DNA of 64,000 nt from Methylovulum miyakonense HT12 (GCF_000384075.1 NZ_KB913025.1:3264045-3328044); one strand, 5' to 3'; shown: positions 20,076 to 29,999, counted from the stretch's first letter. Notes: generated by a model not told the origin, from the sequence alone. Numbers and translations: made by a program.

Positions 20076-20243
20076 ATATTCCACTCATATGCCCGCTGGA
20101 ATTGTCTCTTTATATCGCTCAATTGAAATAAATAAAGCTATTAAGTTCATTTCCTTAGGTGGCAAATCGGGGGGATTTTACGGTAATTGGGTGCAAGCGT
20201 CCAAGGCCATTTCCCCTCTTAACAAAGGGATTGCTTAGTTACA

Positions 20244-21338
20244 TTAACTGTCATCAACTTGATTGGCGATGGTGGCAATTTTTTGGGTTAACTCGCCCAG
20301 TGTGGCATCTGTTAGGGTTCGGATGGTGGCATGGGCAACTTTACGGCCTTTGCGCGGTTCTTTGCCATACAGATGCAAATGCACACCCGGGATGCCTAAG
20401 ATGGATCCGGTCTCCGGAAGGCCGCCGATAAAATTGACCATGGCTGCCTTGCCAACGGCTGTTGTCGCCCCTAAAGGCAAGCCTAAAATGGCACGTAGAT
20501 GGTTTTCGAACTGGCTGGTTTCGGCGCCTTCAATCGTCCAGTGCCCTGAATTATGGACGCGTGGGGCGAATTCATTGGCGATTAATCGGCCATCGACTTC
20601 AAACAGCTCCAAAGCCAAGACGCCGACATAATCCAAGGCTTCGAGCAAGCGTGTGACATAAGTTTGCGCTTGGGTTTGCATGGGATCATCTGTTGTGCAT
20701 TCGGAAACCCGTAAGATTCCGCCACGATGTAGATTTTCAGATAACGGATAGTAAACGATATCCCCGTTTACATTACGTGCGGCAATAACGGACACCTCGC
20801 GTTGGAAAGGCACAAACGCCTCAACAATCGCAGGCACCCCGTCCAGCGTATGCCAAGCGCTAGCCAAATCATCGGCGGATTTCAGGACGGATTGGCCTTT
20901 GCCATCGTAACCTTGGGTGCGGCTTTTCAAGATTGCCGGATAACCGATGCCCGCCATCACGGCTTGTAAATCAGCCAAGCTGTTGACCGCCGCATAAGCG
21001 GGGGTGGCAATGCCTATGTCATTAAAAAAGTTCTTTTCGGTTAAGCGGTCTTGGGCAACCGCCAAAGCTTTGGGTGACGGATGAACTTGCGTATGCGTGG
21101 CTAAGAATCCGGCCACTTCCGCAGGCACGTTTTCAAATTCATAAGTGACCACATCGGCACGGTCTGCCAGTTGCGCCAATAAATCCAGATTGTTGTAATC
21201 ACCGTGCAGGTGTTCCCCTAAGTGGTTGGCGCAAGCGTCGGCGGACGGGTCTAAAAATATAAACTCCAATCCCAAGGGATAACCTGCTAAGGCGATCATT
21301 CGGGCGAGCTGTCCTGCGCCCAGTATTCCCACTTTCAT
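20244..21338 (-). CDS. purK: 5-(carboxyamino)imidazole ribonucleotide synthase
   Basis: ATP-grasp enzyme of purine synthesis that makes N5-CAIR from AIR, ATP and bicarbonate. 364 residues. Starts MKVGILGAGQLARMIALAG. The ATP-grasp region shows GYPAILKSRTQGYDGKGQ, and NEFAPRVHNSGHWTIEGA near residue 265 is the PurK signature. It follows purE with 6 nt between them. Expected length and intact. Confidence 0.97.
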   Translation of the reverse strand: MKVGILGAGQLARMIALAGYPLGLEFIFLDPSADACANHLGEHLHGDYNNLDLLAQLADRADVVTYEFENVPAEVAGFLATHTQVHPSPKALAVAQDRLTEKNFFNDIGIATPAYAAVNSLADLQAVMAGIGYPAILKSRTQGYDGKGQSVLKSADDLASAWHTLDGVPAIVEAFVPFQREVSVIAARNVNGDIVYYPLSENLHRGGILRVSECTTDDPMQTQAQTYVTRLLEALDYVGVLALELFEVDGRLIANEFAPRVHNSGHWTIEGAETSQFENHLRAILGLPLGATTAVGKAAMVNFIGGLPETGSILGIPGVHLHLYGKEPRKGRKVAHATIRTLTDATLGELTQKIATIANQVDDS

Positions 21339-21344
21339 AAAACT

Positions 21345-21839
21345 TCAAACCTCGTTTCTTGGATCGGCATGGGCCAACACGGTTTCGGTTTGCTCATGAC
21401 GGAAAATTGTTAATGCTTCCCGATATTGGGTGTGTTTGTTGCTGATAATGGCTCCTGCCAACAAGGCGGCGTTAATGGCGCCAGCTTTACCTATGGCCAA
21501 GGTGCCGACCGGGATGCCAGCGGGCATTTGCACAATCGACAATAATGAATCCATACCATTTAAGGCTTTTGATTGCACAGGGACGCCTAAGACTGGAATC
21601 TGGGTTTTGGCCGCGGTCATGCCGGGCAAATGTGCGGCGCCGCCCGCTCCGGCAATAATGACTTCCAAGCCCCTGGTCTCGGCTGTTTCGGCGTAACGGA
21701 ACAGTTTGTCTGGGGTGCGATGGGCTGAGACAACTTCCACTTCATAAGGGATACCTAGCTTGATTAAGGTTTCCTCGGCAAAGCACATCGTTTCCCAGTC
21801 AGAAGTAGAACCCATGATAATGCCCACCAATGCGGTCAT
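21345..21839 (-). CDS. purE: N5-CAIR mutase
   Basis: Converts N5-CAIR to CAIR, the next purine step after PurK. 164 residues. [13 protein letters not shown] holds the substrate-binding SDW motif; the catalytic His lies in [11 protein letters not shown], and [13 protein letters not shown] is the other active-site loop. First gene of a purE-purK operon, with AAGGAG before the ATG on the minus strand. I see no purine riboswitch in the 174 nt upstream. Confidence 0.97.
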   Translation of the reverse strand: MTALVGIIMGSTSDWETMCFAEETLIKLGIPYEVEVVSAHRTPDKLFRYAETAETRGLEVIIAGAGGAAHLPGMTAAKTQIPVLGVPVQSKALNGMDSLLSIVQMPAGIPVGTLAIGKAGAINAALLAGAIISNKHTQYREALTIFRHEQTETVLAHADPRNEV

Positions 21840-21969
21840 GATGACTCCTTGTTAATCATTTTTTAAGTAAAGTGTGTCTGGATAAAATTTAAAGTCGCGT
21901 AGTATCGCATAATTAGCGTGCCAATGTTTTCAAAGTTATCAAAAAAGCAAAAAATTAATTAAAAAGTAA

Positions 21970-21998
21970 TTGTTAATAAATGGTTGTCAATATATAAT
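21970..21998 (+). promoter_or_regulatory. tRNA-Asp promoter
   Basis: TTGTTA, 17 nt, then a consensus TATAAT. The -10 box ends 15 nt before the tRNA 5' end. Confidence 0.75.
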
Positions 21999-22013
21999 GC
22001 CCGGCTCAACAAT

Positions 22014-22090
22014 GGAGCGGTAGTTCAGTTGGTTAGAATACCGGCCTGTCACGCCGGTGGTCGCGGGTTCGAGCCCCGTCCGCTTCGCCA
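22014..22090 (+). tRNA. tRNA-Asp (GTC)
   Basis: A 77-nt cloverleaf. Acceptor GGAGCGG pairs with CCGCTTC (one G-T pair), the D-arm contains AGTTCAGTTGGTTAGA, the anticodon stem CCGGC/GCCGG encloses GTC at 22048-22050, and the T-arm has GGTTCGAGCC. The CCA end is encoded. Confidence 0.97.
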
Positions 22091-22230
22091 TTGTTATTTT
22101 CAAATGCTATTTAAAATAGCCCATAAAAAGCCAGTTTCATCCCTCCGGATTTTAAGCCCTCAAGCCCGTCCATCATTGCCCTCCAAATAAACCTGTCCAT
22201 AAACGGCACCTTTTTCATGGCAACATAAAT

Positions 22231-22815
22231 ATGGCAAGGCGTAACAAGCATACTCCCGAAGAAATCAAAGCAATGGTTTTGTGCGCTGCAAAAGCCATTG
22301 TCATTGAACAGGGCGGTTCCGCATTGACGGTACGGAAAATTGCCCAGCGTATTGGTTATACTGTGGGCAGTGTCTATATGGTGTTTGAAAATATGGCCGA
22401 TGTCATCCGCCATATTAACGAGCAAACGCTGGAAAACCTTTTCCGGGATCTGGCGCAAGTGCAGGGGCATGATCTTCAGGCATTAGGCTGTGCCTACTTA
22501 GGCTTCGTCAAGCAAAATTACCATTGCTGGTGCCTATGGTCGGAAAGCCAAGCCAATGGGCACCACCACGCCTCAGAATCCTATCAGGCAAAAGTTGATG
22601 CACTGATCAACTTGATCGGGTCACATCTGCCAAATACCGAAACCCCAGGTCTAAAAAGGCAGTTGGCTAAGACGCTATGGGGAAGCATGCAAGGTGTTTG
22701 TGCAACCCAATTGGGAAATGGTGCTGATAATTTCAGGGAAGTTGAAGACAACCTACGTATCTTGACCGGGCTTTTTTGTTGCAAGCCAAGCCTCACGCGA
22801 ATCCGCCCCGGCTAA
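22231..22815 (+). CDS. TetR/AcrR-family transcriptional regulator
   Basis: 194-residue repressor-type protein. The N-terminal helix-turn-helix covers about residues 25-60: IVIEQGGSALTVRKIAQRIGYTVGSVYMVFENMADVI, a clear TetR pattern. The C-terminal ligand/dimer domain (from HDLQALGCAYLGFVKQNYH) resembles the WHG-type TetR C-domain. No good ribosome site precedes the ATG. It ends 2 nt from the lplT stop (convergent). The ligand and target are not evident; lplT, the neighbouring operon or its own promoter are possible targets. Confidence 0.88.
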   Translation: MARRNKHTPEEIKAMVLCAAKAIVIEQGGSALTVRKIAQRIGYTVGSVYMVFENMADVIRHINEQTLENLFRDLAQVQGHDLQALGCAYLGFVKQNYHCWCLWSESQANGHHHASESYQAKVDALINLIGSHLPNTETPGLKRQLAKTLWGSMQGVCATQLGNGADNFREVEDNLRILTGLFCCKPSLTRIRPG

Positions 22816-22817
22816 CT

Positions 22818-24008
22818 TCAGCCCCATTCCGAATTGCTAGGGGCGAGCCTCTCCAAGGTATCCTTACGCAAACTTAAGGACACTAAAAAAGTCCCGATAA
22901 AAACCAGCAGCCCCAGTGCCATCATGCCGATGATTGGCCCGGTGTCATTTGCGGCTGCGAAGGTATAGCAGCCCACCCCCAGCAACATGGCGAGATTGTT
23001 GAAAAAGCCTTGTAGGGCGACAGCACGGCCGCTACCGATGCTTTCTTTGCCTAGCTCTTGCAAAACCGCGTTTACCGGAACGATGAACATGCCGCCCATC
23101 ATGCCGATCACCAGCAATGCCGTTCGGGCAGGCCACACGCTTTCGGTCAGGCTTAAGGCAATGACACCCAAGCCCATCAAATATGAAGGGAACCTCGCGC
23201 GCCGGATTTTCTCCAGGGGAATTAGCCGGGGCACTATGGCCGAGCCAACAATAATGCCGATGGCCAGAAAAAAAGTGAGTTGGGCAATTTCCGTGGTGTT
23301 TTTGGTCAATAGCACTAGCGGGGCCCAAGCAATCAGGATCACCCGAAGCGTGGCCGCCGCCAACCAGAACAAACCTCCCCCTAAAATGGCGAAGGCCGAG
23401 CCTGATAAAGTAAAGAATTGTCTTATTTCCCGGCTGAAAGCAATAATTTTAGAGCCGGAAACCGCTTTTTTGATTTCGCCTTTAGGTAAAAATAGGGTGG
23501 CTAAAGCAGAAATCATAAATAATCCCATGCAGCTTGCTAAAGCCCAATGTATCGAATAATCGGCGAGTTTGGCCCCCGCCAACATGCCCAGCAGGATTGC
23601 CAAAATCGTTGAACCTTCCATCAAGCTGTTGGCTTTGACCAAATAGTCGTATTCGGCAAGTTCGGGCAATATGCCGTACTTGACCGGATTGTAAATGGCC
23701 GCGCCGATGCCGACAACGCTATAGGCCAGGATCGGTTCAATGTTAAACAACAATAATCCTGCGCCGCTAGCTTTGACTAAATTTGCCAACATCAATATCT
23801 TAGGTTTTGCATGGGTGTCGGCAATTTCCCCCGCCCAAGGGGCCAGGAAAACATAGGCAATCGTAAATGCGCTTTGTACGGCGGGAATATACCAACTTTC
23901 GGCATGGGTAGATTGCATGACGATGGCAATAACGGTAAACAACACGGCATTATCGGCAAACGCCGATAAAAATTGGGCTATCAATAACGGGTAAATGTGT
24001 TTATTCAT
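22818..24008 (-). CDS. lplT: Lysophospholipid transporter LplT
   Basis: Inner-membrane MFS flippase that returns lysophospholipids to the cytoplasmic face, where Aas re-acylates them. 396 residues, about 12 hydrophobic helices. The N-terminus (YPLLIAQFLSAFADNAVLFT) and PVKYGILPELAEYDYLVKAN are strongly LplT-like. In enterobacteria lplT is next to aas; here both are on the minus strand but 3.1 kb apart, with an opposite-strand phosphatase/kinase pair between them. Confidence 0.92.
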   Translation of the reverse strand: MNKHIYPLLIAQFLSAFADNAVLFTVIAIVMQSTHAESWYIPAVQSAFTIAYVFLAPWAGEIADTHAKPKILMLANLVKASGAGLLLFNIEPILAYSVVGIGAAIYNPVKYGILPELAEYDYLVKANSLMEGSTILAILLGMLAGAKLADYSIHWALASCMGLFMISALATLFLPKGEIKKAVSGSKIIAFSREIRQFFTLSGSAFAILGGGLFWLAAATLRVILIAWAPLVLLTKNTTEIAQLTFFLAIGIIVGSAIVPRLIPLEKIRRARFPSYLMGLGVIALSLTESVWPARTALLVIGMMGGMFIVPVNAVLQELGKESIGSGRAVALQGFFNNLAMLLGVGCYTFAAANDTGPIIGMMALGLLVFIGTFLVSLSLRKDTLERLAPSNSEWG

Positions 24009-24440
24009 GATTTTAGGCTAGCCTTTGAAGTGAATTCTGATAGTGGATGGGAAAAATGTAGTGATTGCCATAGGCTCTGATTGGGGGGGCTTGGGTAGAT
24101 GATGGCACCCAAGCACGATATAGGGTAGAAAAAATAGCGGGTTGGCTTTGCCATTAAGCAATTACCGGATACCTTAAGCACCTTGGTTGCTTTAAAGTGA
24201 TATTTTGATGATTCAGGTGATAAGATTTTAACGTTTACTTTCAGTAGGGCAAATAGTAGCATCAACGCTTGTCCAGGTAATTTTAGATTTTACATTAGTA
24301 AGCGGCCAGTCCCGTAGGGTAAGACGTTGTAAAAATTAACTTGAATTAGGGACGATCTTAAGTCACCGCTTATTTATTTCATGCATTTAAGCAAATTTCT
24401 GGCGACAATACTAAAACGCTTTAAAACTAAAGGTAAACCG
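24009..24440. other. Divergent intergenic region lplT / PP2C gene
   Basis: 432 nt with no gene that I can support. It must hold promoters for lplT and for the phosphatase/kinase pair, but I find no convincing -35/-10 pair. A longer phosphatase frame opens at 24381 but lacks a ribosome site. Confidence 0.5.
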
Positions 24441-25202
24441 ATGGCAATTGTTGAAGACTATATCATCACTGTCGCATGGGCCAGTGATATTGGCTGCCAA
24501 CGGCAAAATAATGAAGATGCCTTAGACTATTTTTCACCGACCGGAAATGCCGGGATAGGCTTGGCAATCCTCGCCGATGGGATGGGGGGGCATAGGGCAG
24601 GGGAGGTGGCAAGCAAAGAAGCCGTGGAAACTATTGGCGAGCTTTGCCTTGCCAATAACTTCCTAAATCCGCAGCAAACGTTGGTCAATGCCTATTTGGA
24701 AGCCAACCAAAGGATTTACCGCCATTCGCTTGATAGTTCCGATTGCCAGGGCATGGGGACTACCGCAACCGCCCTTATGATTGCCAATGGTATGGGGTGT
24801 TATGCGCATGTGGGGGATTCCAGGCTTTACCGTATCCGAAACCAGCAGATAGAGCAGATGACCCAGGATCATACCCTGGTTGCCCAAATGCTTGAGTATG
24901 GCATGATCACCTTAGAACAGGCCAAAGTCCATCCTAATAGGAATATATTGACCAATGCGTTAGGGACTAACCCGGAGATATTGGTTGACGTTTCTGAAAT
25001 TCTGTTTCCCATCCAGATTGGTGACACCTACCTATTGTGTTCGGACGGGCTTATCGACAAGGTGACTGACGAAGAAATACGCCTGATCATTGTCAACAAT
25101 TCTCCCGATGAAGCTTGTTCCGGGCTGATCAAGGCGGCCATAGCCTACGGTGGCGATGACAATATTTCGGTCATTGTGTTGACTGTCCAGAACAGTAATT
25201 GA
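24441..25202 (+). CDS. PP2C-type Ser/Thr protein phosphatase
   Basis: Mn/Mg-dependent phosphatase of the PPM family, about 253 residues. Metal-binding motifs are intact: SDIGCQRQNNEDALDYF, ILADGMGGHRAGEVAS, GDSRLYRIR, LLCSDGLIDKVTDEEI and GGDDNISVIVL. An AAAGG site precedes the ATG at 24441, which I prefer over one 20 codons upstream. The kinase gene follows 12 nt later, so phosphatase and kinase form a two-gene operon that can reverse the same phosphorylation. No membrane segment, so cytoplasmic. Confidence 0.93.
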   Translation: MAIVEDYIITVAWASDIGCQRQNNEDALDYFSPTGNAGIGLAILADGMGGHRAGEVASKEAVETIGELCLANNFLNPQQTLVNAYLEANQRIYRHSLDSSDCQGMGTTATALMIANGMGCYAHVGDSRLYRIRNQQIEQMTQDHTLVAQMLEYGMITLEQAKVHPNRNILTNALGTNPEILVDVSEILFPIQIGDTYLLCSDGLIDKVTDEEIRLIIVNNSPDEACSGLIKAAIAYGGDDNISVIVLTVQNSN

Positions 25203-25214
25203 GGGAAAATCACC

Positions 25215-26879
25215 ATGGTTATTCAAGAGCTTGATGATTTATGCATGGGCTGTATGTCCATTAATAAAGCAGGCTCCATCTGCCCCCATTGCGGCTTTGA
25301 CAATAATACACAGCAGAGCGCTTTGGAACTGCCGTATAGGACTATCCTCCATAAAAAATTTTTGATAGGCCGGGTACTGGGCAAAGGCGGCTTCGGCATC
25401 ACTTATTTGGCTTTTGATTTAGTCCTGCAAACCGCCGTCGCAATCAAAGAATACATGCCATCCACATTGGTCACCCGGGACGGCAAACGCCCTTTTGTCA
25501 TAGCGCATTCCGATGATGACCAACTTGAATTTGAGTATGGTTTAAAGCAATTTTTACAGGAAGCGCGTACATTAGCCAAATTCAGCCATGCGAACGTGGT
25601 GCGTGTAAGGGAATTCTTCCCGGCCAATAAAACGGCATATTTGGTAATGGATTACTATAAGGGGCTTTCGCTCCAGCATTTTCTCCAACAGAACAACCAG
25701 AAACTCTCTGAACAGGAATCTTTACGGATTATGTTGCCGGTTTTAGATGGTCTGGCTCAAGTCCATCAAAAAGGTTTTTTACACCGGGATATCAAACCTG
25801 ACAATATATATCTGGTTGACAGAAAACATCCTGTGTTGCTTGATTTTGGGGCCGCCCGGAATGCATTCAACCAGAAAAGCCAGTCGCTTTCGGTGATTTT
25901 AACGCCCGGTTTTGCCCCGTTTGAACAGTATTTGTCACGCGCCAACTTTACCCCATCGACGGATATTTATTCAGTGGCCGCGACTATTTACTACATGGTC
26001 AGCGGTGTCAAACCGCACGAAGCGACAGCGCGATTACAGAATGACCCCATCATCCATTTGGCAAATATGGAACCGTCATTAAGCCCGCAATTTTCCAATT
26101 CAATTATGAAGGCGCTATCCGTCTATCCGGAAAATAGGCCGCAGACTATTGAAGAATTTGAGCGGCAACTGACTGAAATACCAACCCAGATCCAGGCATT
26201 TAATAAATCGCCGTATAAGTCGGTGTTCGACAGCCCGCCGTCGCCTGTCGAGCCCGAATTGCCCGGGTTGGGTTTGGCGCCTATTGACCCACCTTTTCCC
26301 AGGGAGAAAAAATACGAGACCTATTATTGCCCGCACTGTAAAACCAAAAATGTCCTCCGCGAAGGCAAGGTACTTAATGATTCAAAGTGCATCAAATGCC
26401 GTAAAACGCCTGGTGAAAAAGTCAAAGAGCCTTTGTCGTTTGCTTTTCTGATCAAAGTAAGCTTGGTGTTGCCATTGGCATTAGGGGCATACCACTTCAT
26501 TGTTAAGGACGCATTGAAAGGGCCAGAAATAAAGGATTTGACGGCGCCTTTGGCAGCCGGGTCTGCTATGGCTCCCGTCAAGCCAAATTTTCCTGTGCAG
26601 GCTGCTGAAGAATCCCCCGGAGCGCTAGAACCCCCCCAACCTGAACCTATCAAGCCATCTGATGACAGCCCTGTAAGGCCATTTGCAAGAGTGCCACCGC
26701 CGCCAGTCCGTTCGGATGAAGGCCTACCTAGGTTTGCCCCCCAATTTGCTTTAGAGGCTTGTAAGGGCAAAGCTGCCCATGATGGTTGCGTAGCCAATAC
26801 CCCGCGCAGAAAATTATCCGGGGTTTGTGAAGAGGTTAGGGGGGAATTGGCTTGCATACCTGGAAGCCCTAATGAATAG
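25215..26879 (+). CDS. Membrane-anchored Ser/Thr protein kinase with zinc ribbons
   Basis: 554 residues. An N-terminal Cys cluster (CMGCMSINKAGSICPHCGF, residues 10-28) looks like a zinc ribbon. The Hanks-type kinase domain spans about 48-320: glycine loop GKGGFGITY, Lys in VAIKEY near 76, HRDIKPDN near 189 and DFGAAR near 209, so it looks active. A second Cys4 motif (CPHCKTKN...CIKCRK) is at about 373-396, then one membrane helix (407-428) and a Pro-rich C-terminal region with four cysteines near the end. It is co-transcribed with the PP2C gene. Substrates are unknown; the position between lplT and aas suggests envelope lipid control, but that is inference. Confidence 0.92.
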   Translation: MVIQELDDLCMGCMSINKAGSICPHCGFDNNTQQSALELPYRTILHKKFLIGRVLGKGGFGITYLAFDLVLQTAVAIKEYMPSTLVTRDGKRPFVIAHSDDDQLEFEYGLKQFLQEARTLAKFSHANVVRVREFFPANKTAYLVMDYYKGLSLQHFLQQNNQKLSEQESLRIMLPVLDGLAQVHQKGFLHRDIKPDNIYLVDRKHPVLLDFGAARNAFNQKSQSLSVILTPGFAPFEQYLSRANFTPSTDIYSVAATIYYMVSGVKPHEATARLQNDPIIHLANMEPSLSPQFSNSIMKALSVYPENRPQTIEEFERQLTEIPTQIQAFNKSPYKSVFDSPPSPVEPELPGLGLAPIDPPFPREKKYETYYCPHCKTKNVLREGKVLNDSKCIKCRKTPGEKVKEPLSFAFLIKVSLVLPLALGAYHFIVKDALKGPEIKDLTAPLAAGSAMAPVKPNFPVQAAEESPGALEPPQPEPIKPSDDSPVRPFARVPPPPVRSDEGLPRFAPQFALEACKGKAAHDGCVANTPRRKLSGVCEEVRGELACIPGSPNE

Positions 26880-27117
26880 CCTCATTGGCAAGCCAAGTGC
26901 CATGCCACAGCTCTTAAACAAGTGCTTGCTAACCTCAAATCTCCAGTTGAAGGTGGGTTAGATCGCCGGACGGGTTGTTACCCGTCCGTAACCTTTCAAC
27001 ATACTAAAATGCTACGGACAGGTGGCGCAATCGCCGCTTTACTTCCCGAACCATAATCCGGGTGGTCACCTATGGATAGGCAAAGGTAAGGCGACGCTAT
27101 GGTTTACGTGGTGAAAA

Positions 27118-27146
27118 ATGCCGGCATCACCGGCATAACTTTTTTA
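27118..27146 (+). terminator. Terminator after kinase gene
   Basis: ATGCCGG and CCGGCAT form a 7-bp stem with a 5-nt loop followed by AACTTTTTT. It lies 239 nt past the kinase stop and only 8 nt from the convergent aas stop. The rest of 26880-27117 has no gene; GGACGGGTTGTTACCCGTCC near 26972 is another hairpin. Confidence 0.6.
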
Positions 27147-27153
27147 CGGGGAA

Positions 27154-29292
27154 TCAACGGGACTTTGCCAATTCTGTCACGGCAGGATAATTGGTTTTCC
27201 CTGTTGCCAATACTGGAATTGCTTCGATATAAATAATTTGCTTAGGTAAACAAATTGACGCCACGCCGCTAGACAATGACGCCAATTCACTGGCTGTCGC
27301 ATTTTTGTGCGTAGTCAGCAAAATAATTTGCTCGCCTTTTTTTGCGTCCGGCAAGCTAATTGCCGCGTGTGCCGCTTCAGGCCATGCATTCGCGGCAATT
27401 TGCTCAACGACAGACAATGAAACCATTTCCCCTGCGATTTTTGCAAACCGTTTGCTGCGTCCCCGGATGATAAGGAAGCCTTCATCGTCAATTTCGACAA
27501 TGTCGCCAGTGTCATGCCATCCCTGGCCATAAACCGAATTGGTCGGTTTCAACGTCCCTGGTTGCTCCACCAGCAAATACCCCAGCATGATATTGGGCCC
27601 GTATACGTGCAGCTTACCGGCACCGCTTATGCCTTCAACGGGTTCGAGCCGGTGTTCCATATCCGGCATAAAACGCCCGACTGTCCCCGCCTTACAATCC
27701 ATCGGCGTATTGACCGCCAACACCGGTGACGTTTCGGTCACCCCGTATCCTTCCAAGATACGGATACCAAATTTTTCCGCCCAGAGCGTACGGGTACTTT
27801 CTTGCAATTTTTCCGCACCGGCCACCACATAGCGCAGATTATAAAAATCATAGGCATGGGCTTTTTTGCCGTAAGCGGCGAAAAACGTATTGGTCCCAAA
27901 CATGATGGTCGCGTTAATCTCATAAGCGATTTCAGGAATGACGCTAAAATGCAGGGGGGTCGGATAAAAAAATGTGTTCATCCCGTTCAGCACCGGCAAG
28001 AGCGTGCCTACCGTAAAACCGAAGGAGTGGAACATGGGTAAAAAATTTAGCACCACATCCTGCGGCGTGAAACTGATGCGCGAGGCGATTTGTTTATGGT
28101 TTGCCAGAATATTGGAGTGTGATAACACCACGCCTTTGGGCACGCCTTCCGAACCGGACGTAAACAAAACCACTGCCGGACTGTCAGGAGGAAATTGGTC
28201 GTGTTTGTACCAAAAATTTGCCGTTTTACTTTGCAAAAAGGCCTTGATTTTGTCGAACTTAGAAATCTGTTGGGCCACATCCTCCAAATACACCAGCTTA
28301 ATTCGGGAAGCCAGTTGCCCGGCTTCAGCAGATAAATTGCCCAACTCGATAAACCGGTGTGACGTCAACACGGTTTTGACATTGGCAACGGCACATGCGG
28401 ACATCATCCCCGCCGACCCTGTCGAATAATTCAACATTGCCGGAACCCGTCCGTGCAGTTGCAAACCTAGCACCACGCACAAGGTTTTGCTTGAATTAGG
28501 TAGAAAAACGCCCACGTTTTCGCCAGCTTCAGTTAACTCCAACAATGCGTTACCGACCGCAATTGTGCGTGCCAGTAATTGGTCATAACTCAGTGGGATA
28601 CGCTCCAAATCCTCGGCCACTTTGTGCCGGCCTCCGTGTATGGATCTGGCCTCCAACAAGCTGGCGAAAATGCTCTGCCGATAATGGCTAGTCTTAAACA
28701 TCATCTCGGTCATGATGTCAGCCAGGATATGCCCGCTGTATTTTCGGCGGTTTTTGCCGCTGAGCCCGCGTTGAGTGTGGATATGTGTCGGGGGCAAGAT
28801 TTGCAGGGTGATTTTAGGGAACAGGCGTAAACGGAAAATATTACGCAATTTAGAAAAATGCGTGTACTGCGCACCTTCTATCCGTATCGGTAAAATCGCC
28901 GCCCCTGATTTGTCCGCCACCATTCCGGTGCCATCATAAATCTTCATTAATGACCCTGTCGCGGTGATTCTGCCCTCAGGGAAAATCACCGTCTTATTGT
29001 CGTTCTGCAAATGTAGGATCAGGTTTTTCAGTGATAATGGATGTGTCGGATCCATAGGAAAAACCTTAGATAAGCCTAGGAAGGGTTTTAACCACGAACG
29101 TTGGGAAATATGGGTGTTAATTGCAAAGGTAACGTCCTCTGGTAAAAACACACCCAGTAGCAGCGGGTCTAAAAATGACGTGTGGTTGGCGATAATCAAA
29201 ACCCGGTCGCCCGCTTGGTGATAATTGTCCAAACCTTTAACTTCAACCTTGTAAATCAGTGTCAAGAGCCTATGTAAGAATTTTTTTAGCAT
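27154..29292 (-). CDS. aas: Bifunctional Aas: lysophospholipid acyltransferase / acyl-ACP synthetase
   Basis: Re-acylates 2-acyl-glycerophosphoethanolamine using acyl-ACP made by its own ligase half. 712 residues. The N-terminal PlsC domain has the HX4D motif in IIANHTSFLDPLLLG and the FPEGRITATGSL block. The AMP-binding domain, from about residue 230, has VVLFTSGSEGVPKGVVLSH, GYGVTETSPVLA and WHDTGDIVEID. This matches the E. coli Aas layout, as expected next to lplT. Inner-membrane associated. Confidence 0.94.
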   Translation of the reverse strand: MLKKFLHRLLTLIYKVEVKGLDNYHQAGDRVLIIANHTSFLDPLLLGVFLPEDVTFAINTHISQRSWLKPFLGLSKVFPMDPTHPLSLKNLILHLQNDNKTVIFPEGRITATGSLMKIYDGTGMVADKSGAAILPIRIEGAQYTHFSKLRNIFRLRLFPKITLQILPPTHIHTQRGLSGKNRRKYSGHILADIMTEMMFKTSHYRQSIFASLLEARSIHGGRHKVAEDLERIPLSYDQLLARTIAVGNALLELTEAGENVGVFLPNSSKTLCVVLGLQLHGRVPAMLNYSTGSAGMMSACAVANVKTVLTSHRFIELGNLSAEAGQLASRIKLVYLEDVAQQISKFDKIKAFLQSKTANFWYKHDQFPPDSPAVVLFTSGSEGVPKGVVLSHSNILANHKQIASRISFTPQDVVLNFLPMFHSFGFTVGTLLPVLNGMNTFFYPTPLHFSVIPEIAYEINATIMFGTNTFFAAYGKKAHAYDFYNLRYVVAGAEKLQESTRTLWAEKFGIRILEGYGVTETSPVLAVNTPMDCKAGTVGRFMPDMEHRLEPVEGISGAGKLHVYGPNIMLGYLLVEQPGTLKPTNSVYGQGWHDTGDIVEIDDEGFLIIRGRSKRFAKIAGEMVSLSVVEQIAANAWPEAAHAAISLPDAKKGEQIILLTTHKNATASELASLSSGVASICLPKQIIYIEAIPVLATGKTNYPAVTELAKSR

Positions 29293-29999
29293 TATATTTT
29301 CCTCCTGGGGGCATTCTAACAGATATTTTGGGCTGGGTTTTGTCGTCTGGTGCTGGACAGCTTGCGGGAGGAGGGCGCGTCAAAGATTTTTTTGCAGGTA
29401 ATTCAGTTTTGCTAAATAGCTTTAATAACAATATGTTCTATTGTTATTAAAGCCTTGGGTTGCTGAAAGTTAATAAAAAAGCACGGCCTTTAGCGGAATG
29501 GTGTTTTTAGCTTGATGAAATATCAACAGATACCAAGGCACCAATACGGTACCGCCTTGGTGGCTTGCACTGTTGGAAAAGGCCGCTGATTGCCGTAGTG
29601 GATTGGCCAATATCCACAAGCCACTTAACGATGATTATTGCCAGTTTATTAGGGCAGAAGAAATTTTGGATTAGTCCACACTTATAAATTTTTTTTATTG
29701 ATATAAAAAAGAAATTATTAAAAATTAACTTAGCTAAGTTATTAATAATCAATTGAATATTATAAATATAAAAACTTTAGTGAAGCAATTCACATAGATG
29801 TAGTGAACCATTGCCTATTATCAATAATGAAACTCTGATATAAAACCACAAAACAAATATGTTTAACGCTTAAATTGCAGTTTCGGATAAGCAAGTGAAA
29901 AGTAGGGCCGTTGTTATTTTTAATCAACAGAAGTTAATACTCTGTACCAGGTGCTAAGGATTCGGTTCATAAACGTATTTTTTCGGTAATCAAATATTC
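29293..29999. other. Intergenic region before the polysaccharide locus
   Basis: 707 nt, increasingly AT-rich. It contains a perfect inverted repeat (29419-29453; 15-nt arms starting GCTTTAATAACAATA, 5-nt loop). A GC-richer stretch at about 29520-29640 could be decayed coding sequence but I cannot identify it. I find no ops/JUMPstart element and no convincing promoter, although the locus promoter should be here. Confidence 0.55.

Noticed and set aside
24005-24265. 86-codon frame upstream of lplT
   Set aside because: No ribosome site or recognisable protein features; it overlaps the lplT start and is likely chance.
29507-29752. 81-codon minus-strand frame upstream of the polysaccharide locus
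   Set aside because: Composition changes abruptly along its length and no family is recognisable; a decayed remnant is possible but not supportable.
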